DNA of 64,000 nucleotides, from contig JAUSNB010000008.1 of assembly GCA_030645615.1 (NCBI GenBank), positions 1 through 64,000 of the forward strand, read 5' to 3'. The stretch's first letter is position 1. The number at the start of each line of letters is the position of its first letter. Source of the stretch: Actinomycetota bacterium (GTDB lineage: Bacteria; Actinomycetota; Actinomycetes; S36-B12). The notes under the pieces are model-generated. The model worked only from the letters and a program-made list of their open reading frames with translations, did not search any database and was not told where the DNA came from. The position numbers were made by a program, and so were the translations under genes. Positions 25,239 through 33,585 of this stretch are shown in pieces.

Positions 25239-26860
25239 GGCTGCCCCGGGCTTGCCGTCCCGCCTGACGGCTGCACGCCCTGCTGCTGCTGGCGCTCCTG
25301 CTGCAGGATCCGGTCGTCGTGGCTCGGCGGGGAGTTGCGGCGCGGGCGCAGCACCTCGTCATCGTGGACGACCGATCCGGCCGGCGCCGCCTGGGCGGCC
25401 AGGGTGATCCGTTCCTCGTGGCTTCCGTCGTCGATGACCCAGGTGTCCTTCGACCCGCCGCCCTGGCTGGAGTTCACGACGAGGCTGCCCGCCGGCAGGG
25501 CCACCCGGCTGAGGCCACCCGGGAGCACGTAGACATTGGTGCCGTCGTTGACGGCGAAGGGCCTGAGGTCGACGTGCCGAGGTGCCAGGCGGCCGTCCTC
25601 CACCACGGTCGGGCAGGTCGAGAACGTCACGACCGGCTGGGCGATCCACCCGCGGGGATGGGCGCGCACCTTGGCGGTGACGTCGTGCAACTGCTCGTCC
25701 GTCGCCCACGGACCCATGACCAGGCCGTACCCGCCGGACGCGTCGCTGGGCTTGACGACCATGCGGTCCAGCCGGCCGAGCACCCACTCGCGCTGGTCGG
25801 GGTCGGACAGGTCGTACGTGTCGACGTTGGGGAGGATCGGCTCCTCGTCGAGGTAGTACTTGATGAGCGCGGGGACGTACGGGTACACCGCCTTGTCGTC
25901 GGCTACGCCGTTCCCGATCGCATTGGCGATCGTGACCCGGCCAGCCCGCGCGGCGTTGACGACGCCGGGGATGCCCAGGACGCTGTCGGGGCGCAGGTGC
26001 ACGGGGTCGAGGAAGTCGTCGTCGATGCGCCGATAGATGACGTGGACGGGCTCCGGTCCGGACGTGGTGCGCATCCATACGGTGTTGTCGCGGCAGTACA
26101 GGTCGCGGCCCTCGACCAGTTCGATGCCCATGTGCCGGGCCAGGAATGCGTGCTCGTAGTGCGCGGAGTTGTGCACGCCCGGGGTGAGGACGACAACGGT
26201 GGGGTGCCGGATGGCCGGGGGCGCAGCAGCCCGGAGGGCGTCGAGCAGCCGCTCGGGGTAGTCGTTCACCGGGCGGACGCGGTGGTGGGCGAACACCTCG
26301 GGAAGCACGTGCGCCAGGGTGCGGCGATTCTCCAGGACGTAGGAGACCCCGGACGGGTTGCGCAGGTTGTCCTCCAGGACCCGGAACTCGCCGGCCTCGT
26401 CGCGAATGAGGTCGATGCCCGACACGTGGATCCGCACATGGTTGGGCGTCTCGATGCCCCACGCCTCACGGTGGAAGTGGGTCGAGGTCGTCACCAGACC
26501 TCGGGGGATGAGGCCATCGTCGAGGACCCGGCCAGGCCCGTAGATGTCCGCCAGGAAAGCCTCGAGGGCATGCAGCCGCTGGATCACTCCCGCTTCGATG
26601 TGCTGCCACTCGGACGGGGTGAGCAGCCGCGGCACGAGGTCCATCGGCAGCGGGCGCTCGCGCTCGCCCAGGGTGAAGGTGATGCCGTGCCGGTCGAGGT
26701 AGGCGTCCCGCTGCCGCGCCCGCTCGGACAGCCCGTCGGCACCGAGGCTCACCAGCGTGCGGTGCATGTCCGCGTGGGTGTCGCGCGGCAGGCCATCCGG
26801 CAGCAGCATCTCGTCGAAGGGCGCCACCGAGCCGGGGGGCGTCAGCTCGAGCTGGTCCAC
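25232..26860 (-). CDS. Circularly permuted type 2 ATP-grasp protein
   Basis: A 542-residue predicted peptide or amide ligase. Typical blocks are FDEMLLPDGLPRDTHADMHR near the start, RFVLEDN-like FRVLEDNLRNPSGVSYVLEN (about 180-200), DLYCRDNTVWMRT, NAIGNGVADDKAVYPYVPAL (about 320-340), VVKPSDASGGYGLVMGP (ATP-binding, about 380) and NSSQGGGSKDTWV. GTG 26860 follows GGAGGAG. It is the first gene of the three-gene cassette. A Gln-rich tail (LQQERQQQQGVQPS) is unusual and probably disordered. The product of the ligation is unknown. Confidence 0.9.
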   Translation of the reverse strand: MDQLELTPPGSVAPFDEMLLPDGLPRDTHADMHRTLVSLGADGLSERARQRDAYLDRHGITFTLGERERPLPMDLVPRLLTPSEWQHIEAGVIQRLHALEAFLADIYGPGRVLDDGLIPRGLVTTSTHFHREAWGIETPNHVRIHVSGIDLIRDEAGEFRVLEDNLRNPSGVSYVLENRRTLAHVLPEVFAHHRVRPVNDYPERLLDALRAAAPPAIRHPTVVVLTPGVHNSAHYEHAFLARHMGIELVEGRDLYCRDNTVWMRTTSGPEPVHVIYRRIDDDFLDPVHLRPDSVLGIPGVVNAARAGRVTIANAIGNGVADDKAVYPYVPALIKYYLDEEPILPNVDTYDLSDPDQREWVLGRLDRMVVKPSDASGGYGLVMGPWATDEQLHDVTAKVRAHPRGWIAQPVVTFSTCPTVVEDGRLAPRHVDLRPFAVNDGTNVYVLPGGLSRVALPAGSLVVNSSQGGGSKDTWVIDDGSHEERITLAAQAAPAGSVVHDDEVLRPRRNSPPSHDDRILQQERQQQQGVQPSGGTASPGQPC

Positions 26861-26975
26861 GCGCAGCTCCTCCGATTCCCCTCGCCTGTGCACATGTGAC
26901 GAAGGCCACCCTAGGGCGGGCATGTTTCGGCCACGTTGCCCCGATCTGGGTCAGTGGTGGCCAGGCGGCACGTCC

Positions 26976-26981
26976 TAGGCT
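26976..26981 (+). promoter_or_regulatory. -10 box (TAGGCT) of the transhydrogenase operon
   Basis: TAGGCT lies 21 nt before ATG 27003, and GAGAGGAAG just upstream of the ATG is a strong ribosome binding site. This is therefore a leadered promoter; no clear -35 is seen. Confidence 0.4.
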
Positions 26982-27002
26982 GTCCCGGACGAGAGGAAGC
27001 GC

Positions 27003-28142
27003 ATGAGGGTCCTGGTTCCTGCAGAGACGCGGCCCGGTGAACGCCGGGTCGCGGTCGTGCCGGGCGTCGTGGCGAAGTTCATCCAGCTCGGGCTTGACGT
27101 GCACGTGGAGTCCGGTGCCGGGCGTTCGGCCTACTTCGACGACGAGTCCTACCGTGCCGCAGGCGCCACGGTCATCGCCGGGGAGGACATGGCCGAAGCC
27201 TTGGCGACCGCGGACGTCGTGGCTACCGTCCGGCCGCTGGCCTACGACCAGGCGTCACGGCTGCGGGCTGCGGCTGTGGCCATCTCCTTCCTGTCCCCGG
27301 CCAACGATGCCGACACCGTGCGCGGGCTGCGTGACGCCGGCGCGACGGGCCTGTCGTTCGACACGTTGCCGCGCATCTCGCGAGCGCAGTCGATGGACGC
27401 GCTGTCGTCGCAGGCCCTGGTCACGGGCTACCGGGCGGCCCTCGTGGGCGCCGACCGGCTGCCCTCCTTCTTCCCGATGTTCATGACGGCGGCGGGGACC
27501 ATCCAGCCGGCCAAGGTCCTCGTGCTGGGTGCCGGCGTCGCTGGGCTCCAGGCCATCGCCACGGCCAAGAGGCTCGGTGCCAAGGTGTCGGCCTACGACG
27601 TGCGCCCGGCGAGCGCCGACGAGGTCCGGTCGATGGGGGCCGCCTTCATCACCCTGGAGCTCGAGGCGCTGGAGGGCACCGGTGGCTACGCGCGGGAGAT
27701 GACCGAGGAGCGCGCCGAGCGGCAGCGAGAGCTGCTCACCCCGCACATCGCGGCATCAGACGTCCTCATCACGACGGCCGCGGTGCCGGGCCGGCGGGCG
27801 CCCCTGCTCGTCACGCGTGCGATGGTCGAGACGATGAAGGCCGGAGCCGTCGTCGTCGACCTGGCCAGCGAGACCGGCGGCAACGTCGAGGGGTCACTGC
27901 CCGGCGAGGAGCAGCGCTACGGCGAGGTCCTCGTGTGGGGCGGCAAGGACGTGGCGAGCGAGATGCCGGTCCATGCCTCGCAGCTCTACTCGATGAACGT
28001 CCTCAACCTGCTGGCCCTGGCCGTCAAGGACGGAAACGTCCTGGTCGACATGGAGGACGAGGTCCTGGCCGGGTGTGCAGTCGTGCTCGATGGTGACGTC
28101 CGCAACGAGGCAGCGCGCAATGCGCTGCAGGAAGGGGCGTGA
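27003..28142 (+). CDS. pntAA: NAD(P) transhydrogenase alpha subunit, NAD(H)-binding part
   Basis: A 379-residue soluble domain I of proton-translocating transhydrogenase, which transfers hydride between NADH and NADP+. The alanine-dehydrogenase/PNT N-terminal domain begins MRVLVPAETRPGERRVAVVP. The NAD-binding Rossmann domain has VLVLGAGVAGLQAIATAKRL (about 172-191) and AYDVRPASADEVRSMGA, with SETGGNVEGSLPGEEQ later. GAGAGGAAG precedes the ATG. Its stop overlaps pntAB by four bases (GTGA). The alpha subunit is split into two genes, as in mycobacteria. Confidence 0.93.
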   Translation: MRVLVPAETRPGERRVAVVPGVVAKFIQLGLDVHVESGAGRSAYFDDESYRAAGATVIAGEDMAEALATADVVATVRPLAYDQASRLRAAAVAISFLSPANDADTVRGLRDAGATGLSFDTLPRISRAQSMDALSSQALVTGYRAALVGADRLPSFFPMFMTAAGTIQPAKVLVLGAGVAGLQAIATAKRLGAKVSAYDVRPASADEVRSMGAAFITLELEALEGTGGYAREMTEERAERQRELLTPHIAASDVLITTAAVPGRRAPLLVTRAMVETMKAGAVVVDLASETGGNVEGSLPGEEQRYGEVLVWGGKDVASEMPVHASQLYSMNVLNLLALAVKDGNVLVDMEDEVLAGCAVVLDGDVRNEAARNALQEGA

Positions 28143-28456
28143 CCGTGGATGCGAACATCGCACTGCTCACCATCTTCGTCCTGAGCGTCTTCGTCGGCTT
28201 CGAGGTCGTGTCGAAGGTGTCGACCGTGCTTCACACGCCGCTGATGTCCGGGGCCAATGCCATCCACGGCATCGTGCTGCTCGGCGGCATCATCGTCACG
28301 GGCCAGGCGACCCAGCCCCTGGAGGTCGCCCTGGGCATCGTCGCGATCCTGCTGGGTGCGATCAACCTCGTCGGCGGCTTCGTGGTCACCGACCGCATGC
28401 TCGAGATGTTCAAGCCGAAGAAGGCACCTGCCCAGAACAAGGGCGGTGACGCATGA
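28139..28456 (+). CDS. pntAB: NAD(P) transhydrogenase alpha subunit, membrane part
   Basis: A 105-residue protein with three membrane helices: IALLTIFVLSVFVGFEV, AIHGIVLLGGIIVTG and VALGIVAILLGAINLVGGF. It contains the family HTPLMSGANAIHGIV motif and ends with FVVTDRMLEMFKPKK. It forms part of the proton channel with PntB. GTG 28139 overlaps the pntAA stop, and the ATG of pntB overlaps its own stop, so all three are coupled. Confidence 0.93.
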   Translation: MTVDANIALLTIFVLSVFVGFEVVSKVSTVLHTPLMSGANAIHGIVLLGGIIVTGQATQPLEVALGIVAILLGAINLVGGFVVTDRMLEMFKPKKAPAQNKGGDA

Positions 28457-29826
28457 GCAGCACGTGGACGCAGTTCGGCTACCTCGTGGCGGCGGTCCTG
28501 TTCATCCTCGCGCTCAAGGGCCTGTCGTCACCCCGCACGGCCCGCAACGGCAACCTGCTCGGCGCGCTGGGCGCCCTCATCGGCACTGCCGTCCTGTTCT
28601 TCAGCGGCATCCCGCTGGAGAACCTCGCGCTGATCATCGCGGCCATCGCCGTCGGAAGCGCGATCGGCGCGGTCTCGGCTCGCAAGGTCAAGATGACGCA
28701 GATGCCGCAGCTCGTCGCGCTGTTCAACGGCGTGGGCGGCGGAGCAGCGGCCCTGATCTCGGTCATCGAGTACCTGGAGCACGGCGGCGAGGACAAGCTT
28801 GCCCTGACCGCGACCGTCTTCACGGTCGTCGTCGGCGCGGTCTCCTTCAGCGGATCGATCGTGACCTTCATGAAGCTGCAGGAACTCATGACGACCCGCC
28901 CGGTCATCGTGCCCGCCGGCAAGTACGTCACCATCCTTGTCGCCGTGGCCACCGTGGTCGGCGCAGTGTGGCTCGTCATGGCACCGCAGACGTGGCTTCT
29001 GGTGGCACTGCTCGCGCTCGCCCTCGTGTTCGGCGTGCTGTTCGTGCTCCCGGTGGGCGGCGCCGATGTGCCGATCGTCATCTCCCTGCTCAACGCCTTC
29101 ACCGGCCTGTCCGTGGCGGCGTCTGGATACGTCCTCGGCAACGTCCTCCTCATCATCGCGGGCACGCTCGTGGGTGCCTCCGGAACGTTGCTGACCCGCG
29201 AGATGGCCAAGGCGATGGGGCGGCCCATCACGTCGACCCTGTTCGGCGCGTTCTCGGGGACCACCGCGGGCAGTGCTGGCCCTGGCTCGGATCGCCCCGT
29301 GCGCTCGGGGTCGCCGAACGACGTTGCCATCATGCTGGGCTTCGCCAGCAAGGTCATCCTCGTCCCGGGGTACGGGCTTGCCGTGGCCCAGGCGCAGAAC
29401 GTGCTGCGCGAGCTCGCCGACATGCTGGCCGAGCGAGGAGTCGAGGTGGACTACGCGATCCACCCGGTGGCCGGCCGCATGCCCGGACACATGAACGTCC
29501 TGCTCGCCGAGGCGAGCGTGCCGTACGAGCAGCTGAAGGAGATGGACGAGATCAACCCGGAGTTCTCGTCGACCGACGTCGTGCTCGTCGTGGGGGCGAA
29601 TGACGTCGTCAACCCGGCCGCACGGACTGACAAGAGCGCGCCCATCTACGGCATGCCGATCCTCAATGTCGACCAGGCGCAGCAGGTGGTCTTCCTCAAG
29701 CGGTCGATGCGGCCCGGCTTTGCCGGCATCGAGAACGAGATCCTCTACGACCAGAGGACGATGCTGCTTTTCGGCGACGCCAAGGATTCCCTCACCAAGG
29801 TCGTGTCGGCCCTCAAGAACGTCTGA
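28453..29826 (+). CDS. pntB: NAD(P) transhydrogenase beta subunit
   Basis: A 457-residue protein. About eight to nine membrane helices (residues 5-265) are followed by the NADP(H)-binding domain III (about 285-457) with VILVPGYGLAVAQAQN, IHPVAGRMPGHMNVLLAEA, VVLVVGANDVVNPAA and PILNVDQAQQVVFLKRSM, all diagnostic of PntB. ATG 28453 overlaps the pntAB stop (ATGA). The enzyme makes NADPH at the expense of the proton gradient. The stop is followed 18 bp later by the convergent S66 peptidase stop. Confidence 0.95.
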   Translation: MSSTWTQFGYLVAAVLFILALKGLSSPRTARNGNLLGALGALIGTAVLFFSGIPLENLALIIAAIAVGSAIGAVSARKVKMTQMPQLVALFNGVGGGAAALISVIEYLEHGGEDKLALTATVFTVVVGAVSFSGSIVTFMKLQELMTTRPVIVPAGKYVTILVAVATVVGAVWLVMAPQTWLLVALLALALVFGVLFVLPVGGADVPIVISLLNAFTGLSVAASGYVLGNVLLIIAGTLVGASGTLLTREMAKAMGRPITSTLFGAFSGTTAGSAGPGSDRPVRSGSPNDVAIMLGFASKVILVPGYGLAVAQAQNVLRELADMLAERGVEVDYAIHPVAGRMPGHMNVLLAEASVPYEQLKEMDEINPEFSSTDVVLVVGANDVVNPAARTDKSAPIYGMPILNVDQAQQVVFLKRSMRPGFAGIENEILYDQRTMLLFGDAKDSLTKVVSALKNV

Positions 29827-29844
29827 CGTCCTGCTAGGTGCGCT

Positions 29845-30894
29845 TCAGACGGCGTACGAAATCCGGCGGGCGGGGCCGTCGACCGTCATCTGCCCGCCGT
29901 AGGGCAGCACGTACTGCGGGTCGGTGTGGCCGAAGTCGGGGCCGATGACGACCATGGCGTCAGGCGCATACCGGCCGAGCGCCCGGAGGACCGCCTCCCG
30001 CTGGGCGTCCCGATAGGCGGTGCGCTGCTCAGGCGTCTCGTCGCGATCGCGGTCCCACGCCTTCGGCTTGGCCACGACGATGGCGGGGAACTGCGCGAGC
30101 AATCCGCGCTCGCCGGCGTTGCGGAGCATGCGGAACACCTCTTCCGCCGTAGGCATCTCCTCCGAGGTCTCCAGCAGGAGGATGCAGCCCGCGTAGTCCT
30201 CGACGGGCCGGATCCAGCGGCCGACCGCGAGGTTCCAGTGCAGCATCTCCAGGTTGCCGCCCCACGTCGGCCCGGTGACGGCCGTCGAGGCCCCGTGCCA
30301 GGTCCAGCCCGGATCGGGCGTCATCGGCAACGCGTTAACCAGCGTCGCGGGGTCAGCCCAGTCGGCGTGCAGGTCGGTGAACTCCGGCTGGGGCTCGAGG
30401 TCGTACTCGCCGCTCGTGAAGAGGGCCCGACGCAGCGACTCCAGCGATACAGGGTGCGGCCCACCGCCCCGTGCCAGGTGCACGAGGGTCGACCCGCCGT
30501 GGTACCCGACGATGCCGAGGTTCCACAGCCAGTTGAGCAGGTTGGTGTTGTCGCTGTACCCGAAGAAGGCCTTGGGCGTGGCCGTCATGGCCCCCGGGTC
30601 CAGGTACGGCAGCACTGTCAGTTCGTCGTCGCCGCCGATCGTGGCGAGGACCGCGGTGATCTGCGGGTCGGCGAAGGCCGCCACCAGGTCGGCTGCCCGG
30701 TCCTCAGGGGTGGAGTCAGGCCGGCGCGTCGTGGGGTACTCGACCGGGATGAGGTCGAGTTCCTCGCGCAGCACGCGCATGCCGGTCTCGTGCACGTCGG
30801 GGAAGTAGCCCGGGCCCGCCCACGAGGGCGACACGACGGCCACCTGGTCCCCGGGCCGGCACTTCGGCGGCACGAGGAGTGCCGGCCGGGTCAC
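29845..30894 (-). CDS. S66-family peptidase (LD-carboxypeptidase / MccF-like)
   Basis: A 349-residue serine peptidase. The nucleophile Ser114 lies in FFGYSDNTNLLNWLWNLG, the Glu in CILLLETSEEMPTAEEV, and the His in IGPDFGHTDPQYVLPYG. The Gly-Gly-Asp loop ATIGGDDELTVLPYLDP also matches. The sequence is closer to MccF-like members, which cleave microcin C-type acyl-sulfamoyl nucleotides, than to murein LdcA, but both use this fold. GTG 30894 starts 3 bp after the upp stop on the same strand, so they form an operon. Confidence 0.82.
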   Translation of the reverse strand: MTRPALLVPPKCRPGDQVAVVSPSWAGPGYFPDVHETGMRVLREELDLIPVEYPTTRRPDSTPEDRAADLVAAFADPQITAVLATIGGDDELTVLPYLDPGAMTATPKAFFGYSDNTNLLNWLWNLGIVGYHGGSTLVHLARGGGPHPVSLESLRRALFTSGEYDLEPQPEFTDLHADWADPATLVNALPMTPDPGWTWHGASTAVTGPTWGGNLEMLHWNLAVGRWIRPVEDYAGCILLLETSEEMPTAEEVFRMLRNAGERGLLAQFPAIVVAKPKAWDRDRDETPEQRTAYRDAQREAVLRALGRYAPDAMVVIGPDFGHTDPQYVLPYGGQMTVDGPARRISYAV

Positions 30895-30896
30895 CG

Positions 30897-31535
30897 CTAC
30901 ACCACGCCGTATAGCCGGTCCCCGGCGTCGCCGAGGCCGGGGACGATGTAGCCCTTCTCGTTCAGCCGCTCGTCGAGGGCTGCCGTGACGACGGTGACCT
31001 CGGCGTCGCGGCCGGCGAAGGCCTCCTCCATGTGCTGCAGTCCCTCGGGGGCGGCGAGCAGGCAGATCGCCGTCACGTCGCGCGCCCCGCGGTCCAGCAG
31101 CAGCGAGATCGCGGCCACGAGCGTCCCGCCGGTGGCGAGCATGGGATCGAGGACGAAGACCTGCCGGTTGTGCAGGTCAAGCGGGAGCCGGTCGGCGTAG
31201 GTGGTGGCCAGCAGCGACTCCTCGTCGCGCACCATGCCGAGGAAGCCCACCTCGGCGGTGGGCATGAGCTTGACCATCCCGTTGAGCATGCCCAGCCCAG
31301 CGCGCAGGATGGGCACGACCAGGGGCTTGGGATCGGCGAGCTCGACGCCCGTCATCTCGGCGACCGGGGTCAGGATGCGCACGGGCTGGACGGACAGGGA
31401 ATCCGTCGCCTCGTAGGCGAGGAGTGTGACCAACTCCTCAGCCAGCAGCCGGAAGGTCGTCGATGACGTCTCCTCACGGCGCAGCCGGGTGAGCTTGTGG
31501 GCGACGAGGGGATGGTCGATGACGAGGGTGCGCAT
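30897..31535 (-). CDS. upp: Uracil phosphoribosyltransferase
   Basis: A 212-residue enzyme that makes UMP from uracil and PRPP in pyrimidine salvage. Family features are [21 protein letters not shown] at the start, [18 protein letters not shown], the PRPP loop [20 protein letters not shown] and the uracil-binding end [17 protein letters not shown]. The length is normal. It is divergent from the tRNA-deaminase-associated gene and upstream of an S66 peptidase. Confidence 0.95.
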   Translation of the reverse strand: MRTLVIDHPLVAHKLTRLRREETSSTTFRLLAEELVTLLAYEATDSLSVQPVRILTPVAEMTGVELADPKPLVVPILRAGLGMLNGMVKLMPTAEVGFLGMVRDEESLLATTYADRLPLDLHNRQVFVLDPMLATGGTLVAAISLLLDRGARDVTAICLLAAPEGLQHMEEAFAGRDAEVTVVTAALDERLNEKGYIVPGLGDAGDRLYGVV

Positions 31536-31593
31536 GCCGCCGAGAGTAGTCGTCCGTTACCCACGGAGGCCTCCCGCGTGCCACCATCTAGTC

Positions 31594-32082
31594 GTGAGTG
31601 CCGAGGTTGTCTCCATTGAGCACGTCGACTTCTCCGTCGCGGCCTACCGCGAGGAGGGTCGCTGGATCGTGGTGTCGCTGCCGGCCCGCGCTGTCGTCAC
31701 CGCGGAGGGGTTCGTCGCGGCGCTGCGCCAACTGCCAGGCGAGGGCGGCGTCTTCGGCTTCGTCTGCGTGGCCGACGAGTTCTTCCTGCTCGCTCACACG
31801 GTGCGTGACGGCGTCCGGATCATGATCAGCGATGCCATCGCGCTGCTGGACTGGTCGTTGGCGCGCGAAGCCGCCGAGGTGATCGGGCTGGAATGGGACG
31901 AGGCCGACCTCGAGGAGTTCGAGGCTGCCGGCGACGTGTCGCTGTGCACGGACTTCGGGCTCGATGGCGCGGAACTGGTGATGATCTGCCAGGACGAGGA
32001 GCTGTACCCCGACGAGCAGGTTCGGGCCATCGCCAAGCGGCTCGGCTTCGCCCGGGAGCTGACGGCCGCCCTGCGCTCGTGA
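31594..32082 (+). CDS. tRNA adenosine deaminase-associated protein
   Basis: A 162-residue soluble acidic protein. Typical blocks of this actinobacterial family are GFVAALRQLPGEGGVFGFV, RDGVRIMISDAIALLDWS, EFEAAGDVSLCTDFGLD and CQDEELYPDEQVRAIAKRLG. It is almost always encoded directly before tadA, as here with a 4-bp overlap (GTGA). The function is unproven; the pairing suggests a partner in tRNA wobble editing. GTG 31594 is the start; the longer upstream frame overlaps the upp promoter. Confidence 0.82.
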   Translation: MSAEVVSIEHVDFSVAAYREEGRWIVVSLPARAVVTAEGFVAALRQLPGEGGVFGFVCVADEFFLLAHTVRDGVRIMISDAIALLDWSLAREAAEVIGLEWDEADLEEFEAAGDVSLCTDFGLDGAELVMICQDEELYPDEQVRAIAKRLGFARELTAALRS

Positions 32083-32582
32083 CGGCGGCGCTTCAGCGGG
32101 GACTCGTGCCGGCGATGCGGATGGCCATGGCCGAGGCGGCGCTGGCCGGCGGCCAGGGCGACATCCCGATCGGCGCGGTGGTCCTCGACAGCAGCGGGAC
32201 CGTGGTCGCACGGGCGCACAACGAGCGGGAGGCCACTTCGGACCCCACGGCGCACGCCGAGGTGCTCGCCCTGCGCCGGGCTGCTGAGGCGCTGGGCACG
32301 TGGCGGCTCGACGGTTGCACCCTCGTGGTCACGCTGGAGCCCTGCCCGATGTGCGCGGGGGCGGCAGTCATGTCCCGGCTGGGCAGGCTGGGCTTCGGGG
32401 CGTGGAACGAGGAGTACGGGGCGGCCGGCTCCCGCTGGGACCTCCCGCGCGATCGCAGGCTGCCGCACCGAATCGAAGTGTCGGGCGGGATCTTGGCGGA
32501 CGAGTGTGGTGCGATGGTGCGGGCATTCCTCGCGTCGCGGCGTGAGGGTGGGCAGGGCCGGGAACCTGTGGAGGAGCGATGA
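32079..32582 (+). CDS. tadA: tRNA-specific adenosine deaminase
   Basis: A 167-residue zinc deaminase that converts A34 to inosine in tRNA-Arg(ACG). The active site is complete: His59 and Glu61 in TAHAEVLAL and Cys89/Cys92 in EPCPMCAGA. GTG 32079 overlaps the stop of the associated gene; the ATG of the next gene overlaps its own stop (ATGA). Its tRNA-Arg(ACG) substrate is also the target of the island's integration site, which is a coincidence of biology rather than a link. Confidence 0.93.
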   Translation: MTAALQRGLVPAMRMAMAEAALAGGQGDIPIGAVVLDSSGTVVARAHNEREATSDPTAHAEVLALRRAAEALGTWRLDGCTLVVTLEPCPMCAGAAVMSRLGRLGFGAWNEEYGAAGSRWDLPRDRRLPHRIEVSGGILADECGAMVRAFLASRREGGQGREPVEER

Positions 32583-33163
32583 CGTCCCTTCGGGAGAGCC
32601 CGATCAAGCGGCCGCGCAGAGGCCGTCCTCCCTGGCTGCTGCCCGTCCTGATCGCGGTAGCCGCGATCGTGGTGATCGGCTTGGTGTTCGCGGTCGTTCG
32701 GCTTGTGGGAAGCGGCTCGGATGAGGCATCGCCCGCGGCTCCCGGTTCCTCGCCGTCGCCATGCGTGACCACGATGGTCATCCCGGCCGACGTGCTACCC
32801 GCGGCAAACCGGGTCCGGGTCAACGTCTACAACGCCACCGAGGTCGCCGGGCTGGCGGGCCGGGCGGCCAAGGAACTCGGCGCCCGGGACTTCCAGGTCG
32901 TCAAGATCTCCAACGATCCGCTGGAGCAGAAGATCCCCGGAGTGGCCCAGATCCGATACGGGCCCAAGGGTGCCGCTTCGGCCCAGGTCCTCGCCTTCCA
33001 GGTGCCCGGAGCCGAGCTGGTCGAGGACACCCGCAAGGGCCGCACCGTGGATCTGGCCATGGGTGAGGAGTTCGCCGGGCTGGCCCCGGTAGAGGAGATC
33101 ACGGCGATGATGATCGAGCCGACACCGTCGGCGTCGGGGACGGGCTGTCCGGTCGAGGGCTAG
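32579..33163 (+). CDS. LytR_C-domain membrane-anchored protein
   Basis: A 194-residue protein with a basic N-terminal tail (SPIKRPRRGRPPW), one membrane helix (about 21-41, LLPVLIAVAAIVVIGLVFAV) and an extracellular LytR C-terminal domain (about 78-170, RVRVNVYNATEVAGLAGRAA and IPGVAQIRYGPKGA). This domain often stands alone or follows LytR-CpsA-Psr ligases that attach polymers to peptidoglycan. Here no ligase domain is present. It overlaps tadA by 4 bp. Its stop shares CTAG (33160-33163) with the convergent gene. Confidence 0.82.
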   Translation: MTSLRESPIKRPRRGRPPWLLPVLIAVAAIVVIGLVFAVVRLVGSGSDEASPAAPGSSPSPCVTTMVIPADVLPAANRVRVNVYNATEVAGLAGRAAKELGARDFQVVKISNDPLEQKIPGVAQIRYGPKGAASAQVLAFQVPGAELVEDTRKGRTVDLAMGEEFAGLAPVEEITAMMIEPTPSASGTGCPVEG

Positions 33164-33489
33164 CGGGGCCGGCCGCCTGGGCAGGCCCACTCCAGGTAGG
33201 CCGTCACGACGCGTCGCCAGGCCGGCTTGCTGAGGGCCTCGCGCGAGGCATCGTCCTGCCACACCTGGTCCACCGATGAGGTGATCATCTTCCGTGGGGC
33301 AATCCGGTAGGCCTTGCAGGTGATCCGCTGGTCCTTGCCCGGAAGATCGCTCCAGGCGGCCTTCATCGCCGACAGATACAGCGCCTCGTCCGAGGGGCTG
33401 GCAGCGGCCGGCACGGAAGCGGTGCCGACGACGAGGGCGGCTGAGCAGAGGAGGCCGGCGATCAGCCGGCTGGCGCGGGATCCGTTCAT
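33160..33489 (-). CDS. Small secreted protein
   Basis: A 109-residue protein. A clear signal peptide (about 1-31, LIAGLLCSAALVVGTASVPA, then AASPS) is followed by a helical domain with two cysteines (RITCKAYR and YLEWACPGGRPR) and SKPAWRRVVTAYLEW. The two cysteines may form a disulfide. I do not recognise the family with confidence. Start ATG 33489; the frame is open further left without a site. It is convergent with the LytR_C gene. Confidence 0.6.
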   Translation of the reverse strand: MNGSRASRLIAGLLCSAALVVGTASVPAAASPSDEALYLSAMKAAWSDLPGKDQRITCKAYRIAPRKMITSSVDQVWQDDASREALSKPAWRRVVTAYLEWACPGGRPR

Positions 33490-33585
33490 GCATGCCACTA
33501 TGCCTTCCGCACGTCGCCCGCAGGCAGCGACACTCCTGCCCACGGCGCGACCTTGAGGATGGGTCCATGCGGCATCCTGTAGCGC

